The notes: a model not told the origin generated them from the sequence alone. Counted from the stretch's first letter, positions 1-11,700 are shown. The stretch: DNA of 64,000 nucleotides from Mus musculus (GCF_000001635.26 NC_000080.6:68284945-68348944); one strand, 5' to 3'. Numbers and translations are program-made.

Positions 1-316
1 TTCTTTGTTATTAAGTGAAGACTCAAAATAATCAGTTTTTACTTTACCTTACAGATATGTTACAAACATATGCTCCCCCTTCCCTGGATACTGCTGGGTA
101 CAGAACCATAGAAAACCCACAGGGCTATCCAAATGAGTTTATCTCCTGGTTGGAACTGCACAGAAAACCAACCAGATACCCAGGACAAGAGGTAGTGAGA
201 TTATATCCGTGTGCAAAGCTGTCAAGTGGCTTCCTCTATAGCATCACCATCTGTTTATTCTTCAAGTTGCTGCCAGTATATCTAGCCCCTAAAAATATTT
301 ATTTTTATGGGTTAGA
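1..316. other. Unique intergenic sequence, no feature seen
   Basis: No repeat family, exon or regulatory site was recognised. An open frame of about 100 codons on the plus strand shows no recognisable domain and is taken as chance. Confidence 0.5.
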
Positions 317-317
317 A

Positions 318-450
318 ATATGACTCTGATGGTTAAGATGCTGAATGCTCTTCCAGAGGTCCTGAATTCATTTCCCAGCACCTATCTGTAACCATATTCT
401 GATGGTTACCAAAACACTGGTGTGTATACAATAAGTAAACAAAAATAATC
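318..450 (+). repeat. B2-type SINE, diverged, internally deleted
   Basis: The order of segments is that of a tRNA-derived B2 SINE: a 'ggttaagatgctgaatgctc' head, 'ttccagaggtcctgaattca', 'cagcacc', 'ctgtaacc', then an A-rich tail. The middle is shortened compared with a full copy of about 190 bp. It is old, and no target-site duplication was recognised. Confidence 0.7.
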
Positions 451-471
451 ATAGTTTTACCATTTTAATTT

Positions 472-668
472 TGTGTAAGTGTGTATGTCTCGGTGTGGGT
501 ATGTGTATGTTTGTAGAGGCGCTTGAAGAAGACAGATATTTTAGGTCTCCTGGAATAGAGTTACAGGCAGTAAAGGCCCTCTTGATGTGGACCAAAGTTG
601 AGAACTGAACTCGGGACCTCTGGAAGAGCTGAAAGAGCTCTTAATTATTGAGCTGTCTCTCTAGCCCA
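472..668 (-). repeat. B3-like SINE, reverse orientation
   Basis: It reads on the plus strand as a reversed B3-type element: a TG-rich start, then 'agagttacaggcag', 'gaactgaactcgggacctct', 'ggaagagctg' and 'tgagctgtctctctagccc'. The last segment is the reverse complement of the tRNA-like head. Confidence 0.8.
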
Positions 669-1645
669 GTAGCAAGCACTTTTGCTAGGTGGTTTATGGC
701 TAGGAAAAATTATGGATTTTTATTGCTCTTGCTTGTGACAACAATTTTGTTCCCACAGAACCTTGGCCAGCTGGCTTCCCAGATCTTCTGTGTCCACCCC
801 ACTGATTATCCTGCTGTGATGCTACAGGCGTTAACAAGGATATGGAGAGATTGGCTTGTAGATATTTCTTTACATTTGGGAGCTTCTCACGTTTTGTATG
901 TTTTCTCCCCATGCCTCTTGCTTCCAGGAAATTGGAAAGAACATTTGGATGTATGTCTGGAATTCAAATACAACACTCAAAGACCCCAGTTTACCAGTGA
1001 GATGTCTTACATTTACATTAAATTGTATCACTACTTATAACTTAGTTGATATATAGCTTTTATTCAGACAACAATGCTGTGCATGAATCTCAGAGGCCAA
1101 TGACTAAGCCAGGGGTGAAAGTGGTTATCTGGACTCTGAAAGCATTTTGTTCTAGTTGTTTTAAGACTTAGATTTAGGAAGGATCAGAATCTTATTTTCC
1201 AAAATGAAGTTGTGATAGTTTATAAATAATTAAACATTTGGAAAGAGAAGATAGAAGTTGTTTTGAGAATGTAAAATTGACTTAAAATTTATAGCCAGTC
1301 CTTCTCTGTGCTCATGTTGGTAACCATAGACTATTGTTGCTTTTAACTTTGGTCAGAAAAGCTTCTTTGACAGTGGGCAGTGGTTTATTCAGACTCACAA
1401 CAGGGCAAAGAGCTTAGAAGAACTGATTGTGCTCTGTCCTAGATGGGAGTTCTGTATCCATCATCATGATGCCCAGAAAATGTTGTGGAAAGTGAGTCAG
1501 GGGATATGTAATGTCTGAGGATGAGTAGGAGTGTGTCAAATTCTGTGAAACACCATTGGATTCATAAACTCAAAGCAGCAAGGGCTACCTCCATAAGGTC
1601 TGTACAAGACCAAGGCAACCCAAACTCCATTTTGGGCATGGTGTG
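669..1645. other. Unique sequence, nothing recognised
   Basis: No repeat family was identified. The plus-strand frame at 648-1040 (130 codons) starts inside the B3-like SINE and has no recognisable domain. The overlapping minus-strand frame also looks like chance. Confidence 0.5.
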
Positions 1646-1647
1646 TA

Positions 1648-1785
1648 TTTTTACTGCAATTCTGGCACTCAGTAGCCAGGAGAATCAGGAGTCCAGGTAA
1701 ATCTTTGGCTACATAGGGAGGCCAAGGGCAGCATAGGCTATATGAGACTCTGTCTCAAGATAGGCAAAACAAAAGAAACTAAGAA
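1648..1785 (+). repeat. B1-related SINE, old
   Basis: Diverged B1 landmarks appear in order: 'aattctggcactcagtagcc' (from the usual 'taatcccagcactc' block), 'aggagaatcaggag', 'ggcagcataggctat' and 'gagactctgtctcaag', then an A-rich tail. The divergence suggests an early B1 or PB1 copy. Confidence 0.65.
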
Positions 1786-1794
1786 ATGTGAGTA

Positions 1795-1942
1795 TTCTAT
1801 AGCTATCTTCAAACACACTAGGAGAGGGCATCAGATCCAAAAACAGGTGGTTGTTAGCCACTTCACTGTGGGTGCTGGAAATCAAACTCAGGACCTCTGG
1901 AAGAGCAGTCAGTGTTCTTAACCACTGACTCATTCTCAACAG
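1795..1942 (-). repeat. B2 SINE, reverse orientation
   Basis: The plus strand shows the reverse complement of B2: 'gagagggcatcagatcc', 'gttagccac', 'gtgggtgctggaaatcaaac', 'tcaggacctctggaagagca' and 'cttaaccactgactcattct'. It abuts the L1 fragment that follows. Confidence 0.85.
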
Positions 1943-2214
1943 AGGAATCTTGAATGGCTGAGAAATGCTTAAAAAATGTTCAACATCCTTAGTCGTTAGG
2001 GAAATGCAAATCAAAATGACCGTGAGATTCCATGTCACACCAATCAGAATGATTAAGATAAAAAATTCCAGTGACAGCAAATGCTGGCAAGGATGTGGAG
2101 AAAGAGGAACACTCCTCCATTGCTGGTGGGAGTGTAAACTGGTGAAACCACTCTGGAAATCAATATGGAGGTTCCTCAGAAAATTGGAAATAAATCTACC
2201 TGAAGACCCAGCTG
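1943..2214 (+). mobile_element. L1 LINE ORF2 3' fragment, part 1 (5' of LTR insertion)
   Basis: The plus-strand translation reads as the C-terminal region of mouse L1 ORF2, with MLKKCSTSLV, a CWQGCGERGTLLHCWWECK block and PLWKSIWRFLRKLEI. L1 ORF2 encodes the endonuclease/reverse transcriptase used for retrotransposition; only its end is present. The fragment stops at 'gacccagctg', where an LTR has inserted, and resumes at 3058. It is 5' truncated and dead. Confidence 0.92.
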
Positions 2215-3057
2215 TGTGGGGCATTGGGCTATACACAGACAGTCTGGTTTCCAGTCGAGTTGAGGTTGGAACCCAGGGACCGGGTGGTGATAATTCTCCT
2301 ACATGGGGTGGTGATAATTCACTTACATGGCATGGTAGGTGTTCCCTCAGACTCCTGGAACTCTGGCTCCTGTCAAAGTTACCGCCCCCTCAGCCTCCAC
2401 AAGAGAAGCATGGTTAGTTGTCATGTAGGCAATGTCCCAATTTTCTGACTTTCAGGCTAAACTCCTCCCCAGTCACCTAGCAACAGAAAAGATAGCAGCA
2501 TACTTTAAGAGGGACTATTTGACCCCTCCTCGCTCTCCCACTCCTCTCACTCTCTTGCTCCTACTTTCCTCTCTCTTTTCTTTCCTCTCACTCTCTTCTC
2601 CTCTCTCCCTCTTACTCTCTAGCCTTTCTTTTCTCTCTCTCTTCCTCCTTTTCTCCTCTTGGTCATGGCTGGTCTCTCTCTCTTTCTCTCTCTCTCTCTC
2701 TTTTCACCTTCTCTCCTTTCTCCATGCCTTTCTATAATAAAGCTCTAAAACCATAGACTGTCTCTGTTCAAGGCCTGCTGCTTAGACTCTCTCCTGTGTG
2801 GGGTCCTCTTTCCCTCAGGACTCTCTCCCATGACCCTGGGGCATAGGGTGTCACTCCGGGGGGGCCCGGTCTGGAGTTTCCCCTTGTCCACCCCCCTGTC
2901 GAGTGGAGTCAATGGCTTAGATGCCCACCTGGAGCTGAGTAGAAAGCATTTGGCAGCCCTTCCACATCTGCCTGCTCAGAGCATAGGAGGAACTCTGGCC
3001 AGATGTGGGCTATTCTCCCTTCCTCCTTTTTCCCCAGACCTCTTTTTAGTTCCCACA
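2215..3057 (+). mobile_element. Solo LTR, class II (ERVK-like) endogenous retrovirus, inserted in L1
   Basis: The block begins TGTGGGG and ends TCCCACA, the short inverted ends expected of an LTR. It is flanked by the 6-bp direct repeat cagctg (2209-2214 and 3058-3063). A 6-bp duplication is typical of class II (betaretrovirus-like) elements. It contains a long CT-rich stretch (about 2520-2715) and an AATAAA signal near 2735, consistent with plus orientation. No internal retroviral genes are present, so it is a solo LTR left after LTR-LTR recombination. The subfamily was not identified. Open frames in it are not meaningful. Confidence 0.8.
2735..2745 (+). terminator. Candidate polyadenylation signal in the solo LTR
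   Basis: AATAAA follows the CT-rich stretch. It sits where the R-region polyadenylation signal of an LTR would be, with a G/T-containing stretch downstream. This is inference from position only. Confidence 0.5.
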
Positions 3058-3787
3058 CAGCTGTACCACTCTTGGGCATATATCCAAAAGATGCCCCACC
3101 ATGCCACAGGGACATGTGCTCCACTATAGTCATAACAGCCTTATTTGTAATAGCCAGAAGCCGGAAACAACCCAGATGTCCCTCAACCAAACCACAGAAA
3201 ATGTGGTTCATTTACACAATATAATACTATTCAGCTATTAGGAATGAAGACATCATGAATTTTTCAGGCAAATGGATGAAACTAGAAAATATCATCCTGA
3301 GTGAGGTAATACAGACCCAAAAGGACACGCATGACAGGAGTTAAGCATGGCTGTCCTCTAGAGGTTCTAGTAGCAACTGACTGAGACAGATGCAGATACT
3401 TACAGCCAAATATTTGACTGAGGTCAGGGACCCCTATGGAAGAGTTAGGGGAAAGATTTAAGGAACTGATAGGAAGTACTAAAGTGTCAACTAACCTGGA
3501 CTCCTAGGAGCTCCCAGAGACTAAGCCACCAACAAAAGAGCATACATGGGCTGGTTCAATGGCTCCCCCACCCACACATAGATAGGACTGCCTTGTCTGG
3601 CCTCAGGGGGAGAGGGATGCTCCTAATTCTGTAGAGACATGATGCCCCAGGGAGAGGGGACCCTTGGGCGGGGCACTCTCTCAGAGGTGAAGGGGAGGGA
3701 GAGTGGGGGAAGAACTCTGCAAGGAGGGACTGGGAGGGGGCAACATTTGTGATGTAAATAAACAAAATAATTAATTAATAAAAAAGA
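3058..3787 (+). mobile_element. L1 LINE ORF2 end and 3'UTR, part 2 (3' of LTR insertion)
   Basis: It continues the L1 of 1943-2214 directly after the LTR, with 'taccactcttgggcatatat' and a frame-shifted ORF2 tail. Next comes a murine L1 3'UTR ('agacagatgcagatacttac', 'agggacccctatggaagagt', a purine-rich stretch near 3600-3740). It ends in an A-rich tail at about 3765-3787. It is 5' truncated and diverged. Confidence 0.92.
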
Positions 3788-4456
3788 AACTAAGAAATAA
3801 TGAAATCCACAAGGCTTCTCTCAACTTAACATGTCCACAGCATCTGAGATAGTAATTAATAATCAGCTCCTTATTACCATGGAGCTGAGCAGGTGCTCCT
3901 TCATCTTGGACTTTGATATGTAAAGGTCAAAGAAACCCAAGATGAATGAAGAGCTAAGACTCTCTATCATAGCTGTTCAAATATTTGACGCAGGATGTTT
4001 TTATAAAATCTCCTACCTTTAGAGTGTGTTTACTCAGTGTTGATTTAAATACTGGAGGGGAAAGAACAGGAGAGAAGGAGACTTAGGAAAATAGAGGGGA
4101 GACCTTTGAAGTCTTCCTCAGGGAGCCCTCTGCCTGTTCTCTTTCAAATTATGATCAGATGGAATTTACTTTAACATACGTTAAAGGATAATTTCTGATT
4201 TGTCATTTCCATAAGCCCAATTTGTGTAATTAAGCTAAGTTCCCTCTGCATATTAAAGTGAAGTTTAGCTAAGAAGGAGGTACCAGCTGGCATACATAGT
4301 TGCTGAAGACATTTTTATGAATATCAATCCAAGTCTCTATCTGAACCCCCTTCCATTTCCCACCTGATCAATAATGAGGAAAAAATAAAATAAAACAAAC
4401 TAAGCAGCTTTTTTTTTTTTAAATCCAGAACTGAAGAAATGCATAGGTATTTTTGC
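3788..4456. other. Unique sequence, nothing recognised
   Basis: No gene or repeat family was recognised. The stretch is AT-rich, with short A and T runs at 4380-4420. Confidence 0.5.
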
Positions 4457-4581
4457 CTCCTTTTCTCTTCTCTTTCTCTTCTCTCTCTCTTTCTCTTTTC
4501 TTTTCTTTTCCTCTTTCTTTCTTCCTTTCTTTCTTTCCTTCCTTCTTTCTTTCCTTCTCTCTCTTTCTCTCTCTCTTTCTT

Positions 4582-4653
<72 letters not shown>
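4457..4653. repeat. Pyrimidine-rich simple repeat, mostly (CTTT)n
   Basis: About 195 bp of C and T only, imperfect at the 5' side and pure CTTT for about the last 70 bp. It sits exactly where the A-rich tail of the adjacent minus-strand SINE would be, so it probably expanded from that tail. Open frames across it (Lys/Glu- or Ser/Phe/Leu-rich) are artefacts. Confidence 0.95.
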
Positions 4654-4832
4654 GTGTGCATATGTGCAAATGCATGCACCATGGTGTATATATGGAGGCC
4701 AAGGAACAACTTATAGGGAGTTGGTTCTCTCCCTCCATCATGTGGGATCTGGGAATTGAACTCAGGATGCTGTTAGGCTTAGCACCAAGTGTCTTTACCC
4801 ACTGAATTTTCTCAAGACCTATGTAGGTATTT
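4654..4832 (-). repeat. B2-superfamily SINE, reverse orientation
   Basis: The plus strand shows 'gagttggttctctccctcca', 'catgtgggatctggg', 'attgaactcaggatgctg' and 'cctt'/'ctttacccactgaat', the reversed landmarks of a tRNA-derived SINE with a distinct 3' body. Its tail is the CTTT tract to its left. Confidence 0.85.
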
Positions 4833-6098
4833 CTGGAAGCTCTTAACACTGTAAGGCCTTTGGGTGGGATGCTCCAGGGTTGATCTTACCTCCTTGCAAG
4901 AATAACTCTTCATTTTTCTTACATGTTCACCTTGTTCTATTTTCTTAATATCACTTAATCTTTCTGTGTGTTTATTTCACAAATAGAATTTTGAGAACTC
5001 TCTTAGTCTTTCATTATTATAAGCAATTTAAAGGCATCTTCTCTGTCTCCAAGCATTACAAGGGAGGCTTTGGCAGCTCATGGCTTCTGTATGGGATAGG
5101 ATGGAAGCAATTATCTGAAAGAGAGTCGCTAGAACATTTTGATGAGAGGTTCAGGATTGTGCAGGCTTCCTGGACCCTTGTCTTCTGGCTGGCACCTAGC
5201 AGGAAGCCCTACAATGACAAATAAGCTCCTGGCCCAGCATCTTGCTTGGCTATGATGGGTGCACTCTGGAAAGACATGGCTGTGGACTTTGTCCCAGGAT
5301 TGCTTCCTGCTACTGATGTGCCTTCTCATGTTTGTTACTGCAATATTCCTCATTTATTTGGCTGGGTGTGAATGGACACCAAGAGACCTTCCCTGCCTAT
5401 AGCCTGGTGTGATTACTTTTTGGGTGACAGCTGACTCTGTTGGGGTAAGTTTCCTGCAGATCAACATGAAGATGAAAGTTCTTGAGAGAATCCTGTTAAA
5501 TGAATTAATGATTTTATGTAATTTCTGACTTGATTTACATAGTTTTAGGAAGTTAGCTTGATTTAAATTATCTTGGGAAGTTCGGATAGTTGATAGAAAG
5601 TCTAAAGTTAGAATTAAGAATAGAATGTGCCCCTCCCTCATAGACTGGCAAGAGCTGCCTGAGTTAGAGAAAGGAGTACAGTGAGCATTCATCCACCATA
5701 AGTAATTGTAGTAGAAAGAAAAAAAGGATCAAGAAGAACATTCACTCTAGGTTGGGCCTGAGTTCCTTGGTCTTGTGATGTAGGGACATGGTAACAGATG
5801 TTTGGTGTGCATCATGAAATAGAAAGGTTATGAACAAAGAAGAAACAATTCTATTATAAGAACAGAGACTAGCCGATTAGCCAGTCAGGCTGATCAAGAC
5901 ACCAAACATAAGACATAAGACAGATGACTTTTATCTTAGTAAATGCAGATTGTCTTATATAAGCCAATTTGGCCAATATAGGCCCACACTATAGAGTTGT
6001 TAATCCATGACAAGAGAATCCTCGTTTTTGGGTTACAATAAGCTTGTGGAAAGATAGAGAGATGAGAATCGCTCTTGGTCTACATAAATGGATTGATA
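4833..6098. other. Unique sequence, nothing recognised
   Basis: About 1.27 kb with no recognised repeat or exon. The frames at 4991-5224 (plus) and 5354-5692 (minus) lack recognisable domains. Confidence 0.5.
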
Positions 6099-6099
6099 G

Positions 6100-6272
6100 T
6101 TTAAAAAATATTGATTACTGTTGTGCAGCTTATGATATGTATGTTGAGGTCAGTACAACTTTGTGAGATTGGTTCTTTTCTTCCACCTTTGCATCAACTA
6201 TGGAGATTGAACTCCTTCATGAGGCTTGCACTGTAAGCTACTTTACCCACTGAGACATCTCCCTGGTCCAGA
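6100..6272 (-). repeat. B2-superfamily SINE, reverse orientation, diverged
   Basis: It has 'gaggtcagtacaac', 'gattggttcttttcttccac', 'gattgaactccttcatgagg' and 'tttacccactgagacatctc' in order. This is the same subtype as the copy at 4654-4832, but older. Confidence 0.75.
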
Positions 6273-7616
6273 AAAACCTTTTCACATACGATTTGAGACT
6301 CTGGATTCCCTATGCACGCTAAAGATTATCTTAAGCCCTTTTCTAAGTATGATTAAGGGTCTTTTGTAACCATGTTTTTTCTTTAAGTAAAATGTGGAAC
6401 AAGCTGGTATGTTATTCTCAGATAAGATTGTGTAAGGGAATATCCCAACAGTGTGGATAGCTCACTCCCTTCCCCCCCTTTTTTTGCAGATCCATAGTAA
6501 CTCTCTGAGAATTACTCATGAGGGGGACACTTAGCTATTAAAACCATCTGCCTTAGGCTGCAAGGCTAAAGCAGTGGTCTTCCAAATTTCCTCTAACCTC
6601 CCATTCCTGGAGAGGCCGAGCCATTTAATCTCATAATGGAGAGACCTTGACTTACGGCCAGGTGCCAATGTTCAGTGCCCCTTTTTATAGTTCCATTTAC
6701 ATACCCTTGTGAAGATCAGAGATGGATGGAAGGGTTTATGGTCTCTTTGCTCTGGTTTTGCTAGTAAAACAAATGAGATTGCAATAAAAAGTACATCTGC
6801 CAGCAGCAATTGTGATAGGACCATATTATCCAATTTTAAAAACACAGTGAAATACAGCAGGGACCAGAAGTGCCTCAGAGAGATGCTTGGCTTTCTAGAT
6901 CAATACTGGCATCTTTTCTGTGCATCATATGCTGATTTTCCTATTTGTCTTCTGTTATTTGCTTTGGTGTGGGCCATGTAGAACTGGGAAATTATCTTAA
7001 ATTTGTCCTCAGAGGAAACCCCCTGTCCTCTGTTTCGGAATTATATACAAAATAGTGTTGTGAAGACTTCAGAATCCACCCTTGTTTTAGAGCTCTGGTA
7101 TACTAATCACATTTCATTTTCATAATCCTAATTACTTTATGGAGATTTAGAGTTGGTTACACTAAGATCTTAATAAGTAAGAGAAGTAATATACTTATTT
7201 ATCTGTTTTTACTTGTTTCTGACACTGCTTTTGTGGGTGATGGTCCATTCGTGTGACATGAGACCCCTGAAATCACTGAATTATAACACTAGTGACGTTT
7301 CCTGCAATTCCTTCCTATTTTCTGTGCCCTACCAAATAGAGAAATTTCCTCTTGCTAGATAGTCAGCTTCCTGTTTTATATGTGCTACCCAACATTTTCT
7401 GCTCTAACAGGGTTCTCTAAAAGTGTACATTATTGTGCTTCCTGTATAGCCACTTTCCTTTTACCTCTTCTAGGTTCTAAACCACCACTGGCCAGCACTG
7501 GTACCCAGTGAAATCTTTCCTATGACCTCCCAAAACTTGATGCTTATCACATCAATATGCTTTTCTCTTTCTCTTATGTATGTGTGTGTCTGTGCATGTG
7601 TGCATGTGTTATATAT
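6273..7616. other. Unique sequence, nothing recognised
   Basis: About 1.3 kb, AT-rich, without recognised repeat, exon or RNA gene. A C/T run lies near 6470-6486. Confidence 0.5.
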
Positions 7617-8052
<436 letters not shown>

Positions 8053-10130
8053 ATCATCATGTTTATTTCTACTTGATCAATTATCATCATGCATCTATTT
8101 ATATTGTCTTCTTTAGTAGTTTAAATTCCTCCCTCCTTATTAATCCTTGTTTTTCTTTACTGTATCCAGCAATGCTTCTTTTAATAGCTGTTCATTAAAT
8201 ATGTATTGAAAAATCAATGACTGAAAATCCCCTGGGAGAGTACTGCATAAAAGATACTTTTCCAATTTGCAGTGATTGTGATTTTTTAACCTGGGCCTTT
8301 GTAACTATTTCAAGTTTATCATCATATGTTTTCTAAAACCACCCTCATTAAGTAAAACAAGAGGATCTTGGGTGAGAATAAAAGCAGAAATCAGAAACCA
8401 AAGAGACCTCCCTGAAGTCTATTCATTTTTCTTCTGCTGTGTTCTTCATCCTGTCCAGTGGAAAAATAGCCTAAGCACACCACCTTACTGTGCATTTTCA
8501 AATTCCTGATTTTCTTTTCTTTTCAATCAGAACGAGGTCATTCTCCTCTCTAATTGAATTATGTACTTTTAAGAAACCTAGTGGCAACACAGAAGTTTCT
8601 TGAAACGTAGTGACAAGATCAGTATCTTTTATGACAGCTGTCTTTTCTTTTTAACCAGAAGGTATTGCACCTGGCGTGTTCCGCTCTATGTGCTTCACTT
8701 CTCGCAATTTATTCTTTCAGAAAATTGGAGGCTCAGAGTGATAGTAAATTCCTAGTCACAAACACTGGGAGATAATTTACAGGACTTTAAAAAGCATGGC
8801 TTCACAGCACAGGAGAGAGTCATGACACACCAGAGGTTTCCTTACTTATATCTTATTCTTCTTTGGAAATTTTCAGAGTTATATTAAAGGAAATGTTTGC
8901 GTTATCCTGTACACCATCAAAAGAAATTAGTATTATTATTTTAGGACTTACTATTTGTTGTTAAATCTAGTTCATGTAGATGTCCCCTTTCTTGTTAAGG
9001 ATATGGAGGGCTGTCTAGGAATTGGTGGATTGCACTCTCCATGCTGGTCTTTGAGATGAGGATGTCAGCAAAAGAGTGAGACTCAAGCTTAGACAACATT
9101 GCCTTTGTGCTGTAGACAAAGCAGAAGGGGTCAGTTTGGGAAGGGAGAGCACTTTTGGAGAAACCTGAGCCAGGAGCTCAGGCCACATGCATTTTCCAAA
9201 CCGACATGTCCCTGCTATTACAGCAAGACCTAGCTCTATCCCAGCTGAACAATCAGGCTAGCATAAAAAGGGATTAGTCTTGTGGGCTTGTGAAGTTTCT
9301 GGATAGGTCTAAACCTAACTGGACACAGAAAACTTTTAAAGATAGTTGGTAAGATAAAAGTCTAGAAAGGCTGCACTGTGTAGTCTAGGTTCCCAAGAAA
9401 AAGGCTCCTAGAGCCTTCTGAATAGGGTGAGCTCTCTGAAAGTATATGACATATTTTGGATTTCTCTAGATACTGAAAACACATGCTCCCAGAAAAATGT
9501 ACTCTGGGGTACACGAGCTTCTTCTCTCCACCACCAACAGGGTGACAAGTGCATCAAAGTATCATAGTCATTTGTCATTTCATGCAAATCTGTATCCAGC
9601 CATTGCTCCGAATCTCTTCTCTCTTTACTCCACCTGGTCCCCAGAGCCAGTGTCCCTCCTGCAGTGGTTCTAAAACATGTCCTTGTGCATGTCCTCATAC
9701 ATATGCCCCAATGTGTTGTCTAAATCTCCCAGTCTAACAAACTGACAATAACAACCACCACTCTCAGTTCTTTGGCTACAAGTTTTACTATCCGTTCTAT
9801 GAGAAGATGTCTTATGAAGAGTAGGGGTTCAAAAATCTTGGTTCACTTCCCTATTTTTTCTTGTCACCCAGCCTTCCCTGAAAACATGCAACCCAGGCTA
9901 ATCTGACCATGTTCTATCAAATATTAACTATTAGAGAAGGTGATTGCTTTTTAGTACCTTTATTCTGTTGTCTGAGAAATTATCTTTCTTACCTTGCAAG
10001 TTTATGGATTAAATGTGACAACATTAAAAAAATTAAATTATAAAAAAGTTCACTGAAAGCGTGTATATTAACAGCATCATTTTGGTTCTGTGCTGCTAGA
10101 ATTATTTATTGGTATACAGATACATTTATT
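8053..10130. other. Unique sequence, nothing recognised
   Basis: About 2 kb without a recognised repeat. The minus-strand frame at 9408-9698 (96 codons) and other short frames show no domain. Confidence 0.5.
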
Positions 10131-10134
10131 ATTA

Positions 10135-10213
10135 TTTTTTTGTAGTGCTGGGGACCAAACCCAGAGTTTTATATATATATTTAGAAAATGCTCTACTATG
10201 GTGGGAGATAAGT
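10135..10213 (-). repeat. ID-type SINE fragment, reverse orientation
   Basis: 'tagtgctggggaccaaaccc' followed by 'agagttt' and 'gaaaatgctctactatg' is the reverse complement of the ID (alanine-tRNA-derived) head, preceded by a T-rich run that would be its tail. Confidence 0.75.
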
Positions 10214-10911
10214 ACCTCTTATTATTTATTTGAGAAAATATGCTACACAACATTTACTTTAGTTTTAACTCAAGACTAAATTTAAAAGGCTGACCTTGGA
10301 GGGACGAGGGGAAACCACGATCAGAATATACTATTGAAAGAATTATTTTCAATGAAAATAAAATAAATAAATATGAAAGGTCATTAAAATTAGCCAAGAC
10401 AATTGCTTTTCAACTTATAATTGTTAATATTCTTTGTTTCAGGAAACCATGCTAGTGGTTTTGTATTTATGATTTAAGAAGTTTCACAAGTTAGAGCTCT
10501 AAAATTTCTTTCAAATTATGCCCAGTGTATGAAAAACTGGACCTGTTTAAGGAATCCCCCTTGATACATTTGGAGCTGAGTGAGGTCCCATTGCACATCA
10601 CCACATCTGTGGTACACCCCAGTCTATCCCTTCCTGAAGCTTCCCTCACCTCCTGCCCCTGGGGAGGCTGTGTGTCCTGTGCTTCAGGGAGTACAGCAGG
10701 AGCCAGGAACACACATTAGTGTCTCTTCTATCATGAAGCTGTTGACGGAAGAGGCAATCTTCTGTATTTATGTTTCACTACTGCATTGTAGTGACGCTTG
10801 ACTCTGAAGGGGAAGGGGCTATGGGCATTGATATTTCTTAAGAGTCCCAGGTGATTCCAGCATGTAGCTGGGCTTGGGGATTCCTGTCTATGGTGAGCTA
10901 TGACTGAACTT
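10214..10911. other. Unique sequence, nothing recognised
   Basis: No repeat family was recognised. The overlapping short frames at 10491-10801 on both strands have no recognisable domain. Confidence 0.5.
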
Positions 10912-10913
10912 TT

Positions 10914-10957
10914 GCTGGGGGGCGGGGGGGGGGGAGGGGAAGGAAGGGGGCGGGGCT
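10914..10957 (+). repeat. G-rich low-complexity run
   Basis: Several adjacent runs of three or more G, including one of at least nine, separated by one to four bases ('ggggcgggg', 'ggagggg', 'gggggcgggg'). The pattern could form a G-quadruplex on the plus strand. Confidence 0.9.
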
Positions 10958-11217
10958 CATGCACCAAGAAGCTCATCACTTGCTGGCTTTTCTCTTACTT
11001 CTAGTGTGATGGTGACCCTGTGCAGCTGTCCAGCAGTGATGAAACAGATGCAACGTGGAATGGTCCCCTCGTACCATAGCATTCTGTCACCCCAGGTTTC
11101 TGTTTCTTCTAATGCATGGACATCAATGGCCTTGTGAAGATGTGTTCTCAGTCTCTCATATGATGCATTGTCCCAGTGTACTGATGAGATCCCACATCTT
11201 TTAAGTTCAGACTCCAT
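10957..11217 (-). other. 86-codon minus-strand open frame, unrecognised
   Basis: The frame starts MESELKRCGISSVHWDNASY and ends EKPASDELLGA. It has unremarkable, protein-like composition and no simple repeat. I do not recognise a family, signal peptide or membrane segment. It has no evident promoter, splice sites or downstream poly(A) on the minus strand, only the C-rich complement of the G run. It could be part of a degraded processed pseudogene, part of a retroelement with the block at 11225-11700, or chance. Confidence 0.2.
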
Positions 11218-11224
11218 TTTAGAG

Positions 11225-11700
11225 AACCTGAGTTAAGTTAAGTTTGAACTCAGGTAAACTAACAGGCTGGTACCTAGCATTAGTTTCCAAGTTGCCTCCC
11301 CAACAAAACCTGAGACTAGCTCCAGTCTCTAGGTTAATCCCCAACAAGACCAGTGTCTCCAGGTTATACCCCCCAACAAACCTGTACCCCGCGGTTACAA
11401 GCCCACCCCCTGCCTAATGATCACCAATGCAGAAGGGAGCAGAAATTAAGTTTACACTCTGCCCATAATATAAATGATCCTTCAGTGGTCATCCACAACT
11501 ACTGGAAGTTTCCAGCAGATTCTTTGAAGTATTCCATCTCATAATATGGTGCTGATGGGTTCGAGAAGAAATCTGGTGGCAGAATAGATTAATGGGAGAC
11601 TAACTACTATGATAATTCAGACTCATGCAGGAGCAGGCTCAAGGAGAACCAGGCTTACTGGGGTAGTTGGAAACTACTCTTCAACAAATATTCCTTAGAA
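11225..11700 (+). mobile_element. Candidate LTR-like element, family unresolved
   Basis: A block with repeated 'ccaacaa' phrases, a C-rich segment (11395-11415), a TATA-like 'cataatataaatgatcc' near 11464, then 'ttctttgaagtattcc' and 'gctgatgggttcgagaagaa'. The order resembles the U3-TATA-R/U5 layout of some murine endogenous retroviral LTRs that I remember only loosely. Neither ends nor target duplication were established. Confidence 0.35.

Noticed and set aside
2432..2737. Ser/Leu-rich 101-codon frame inside the LTR as a retroviral protein
   Set aside because: It is the CT-rich part of a solo LTR; no retroviral domains are present.
4400..4849. Lys/Glu-rich and Ser/Phe/Leu-rich open frames of up to 149 codons on both strands
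   Set aside because: They are translations of the CTTT/CT tract and the adjacent SINE; low complexity in all frames.
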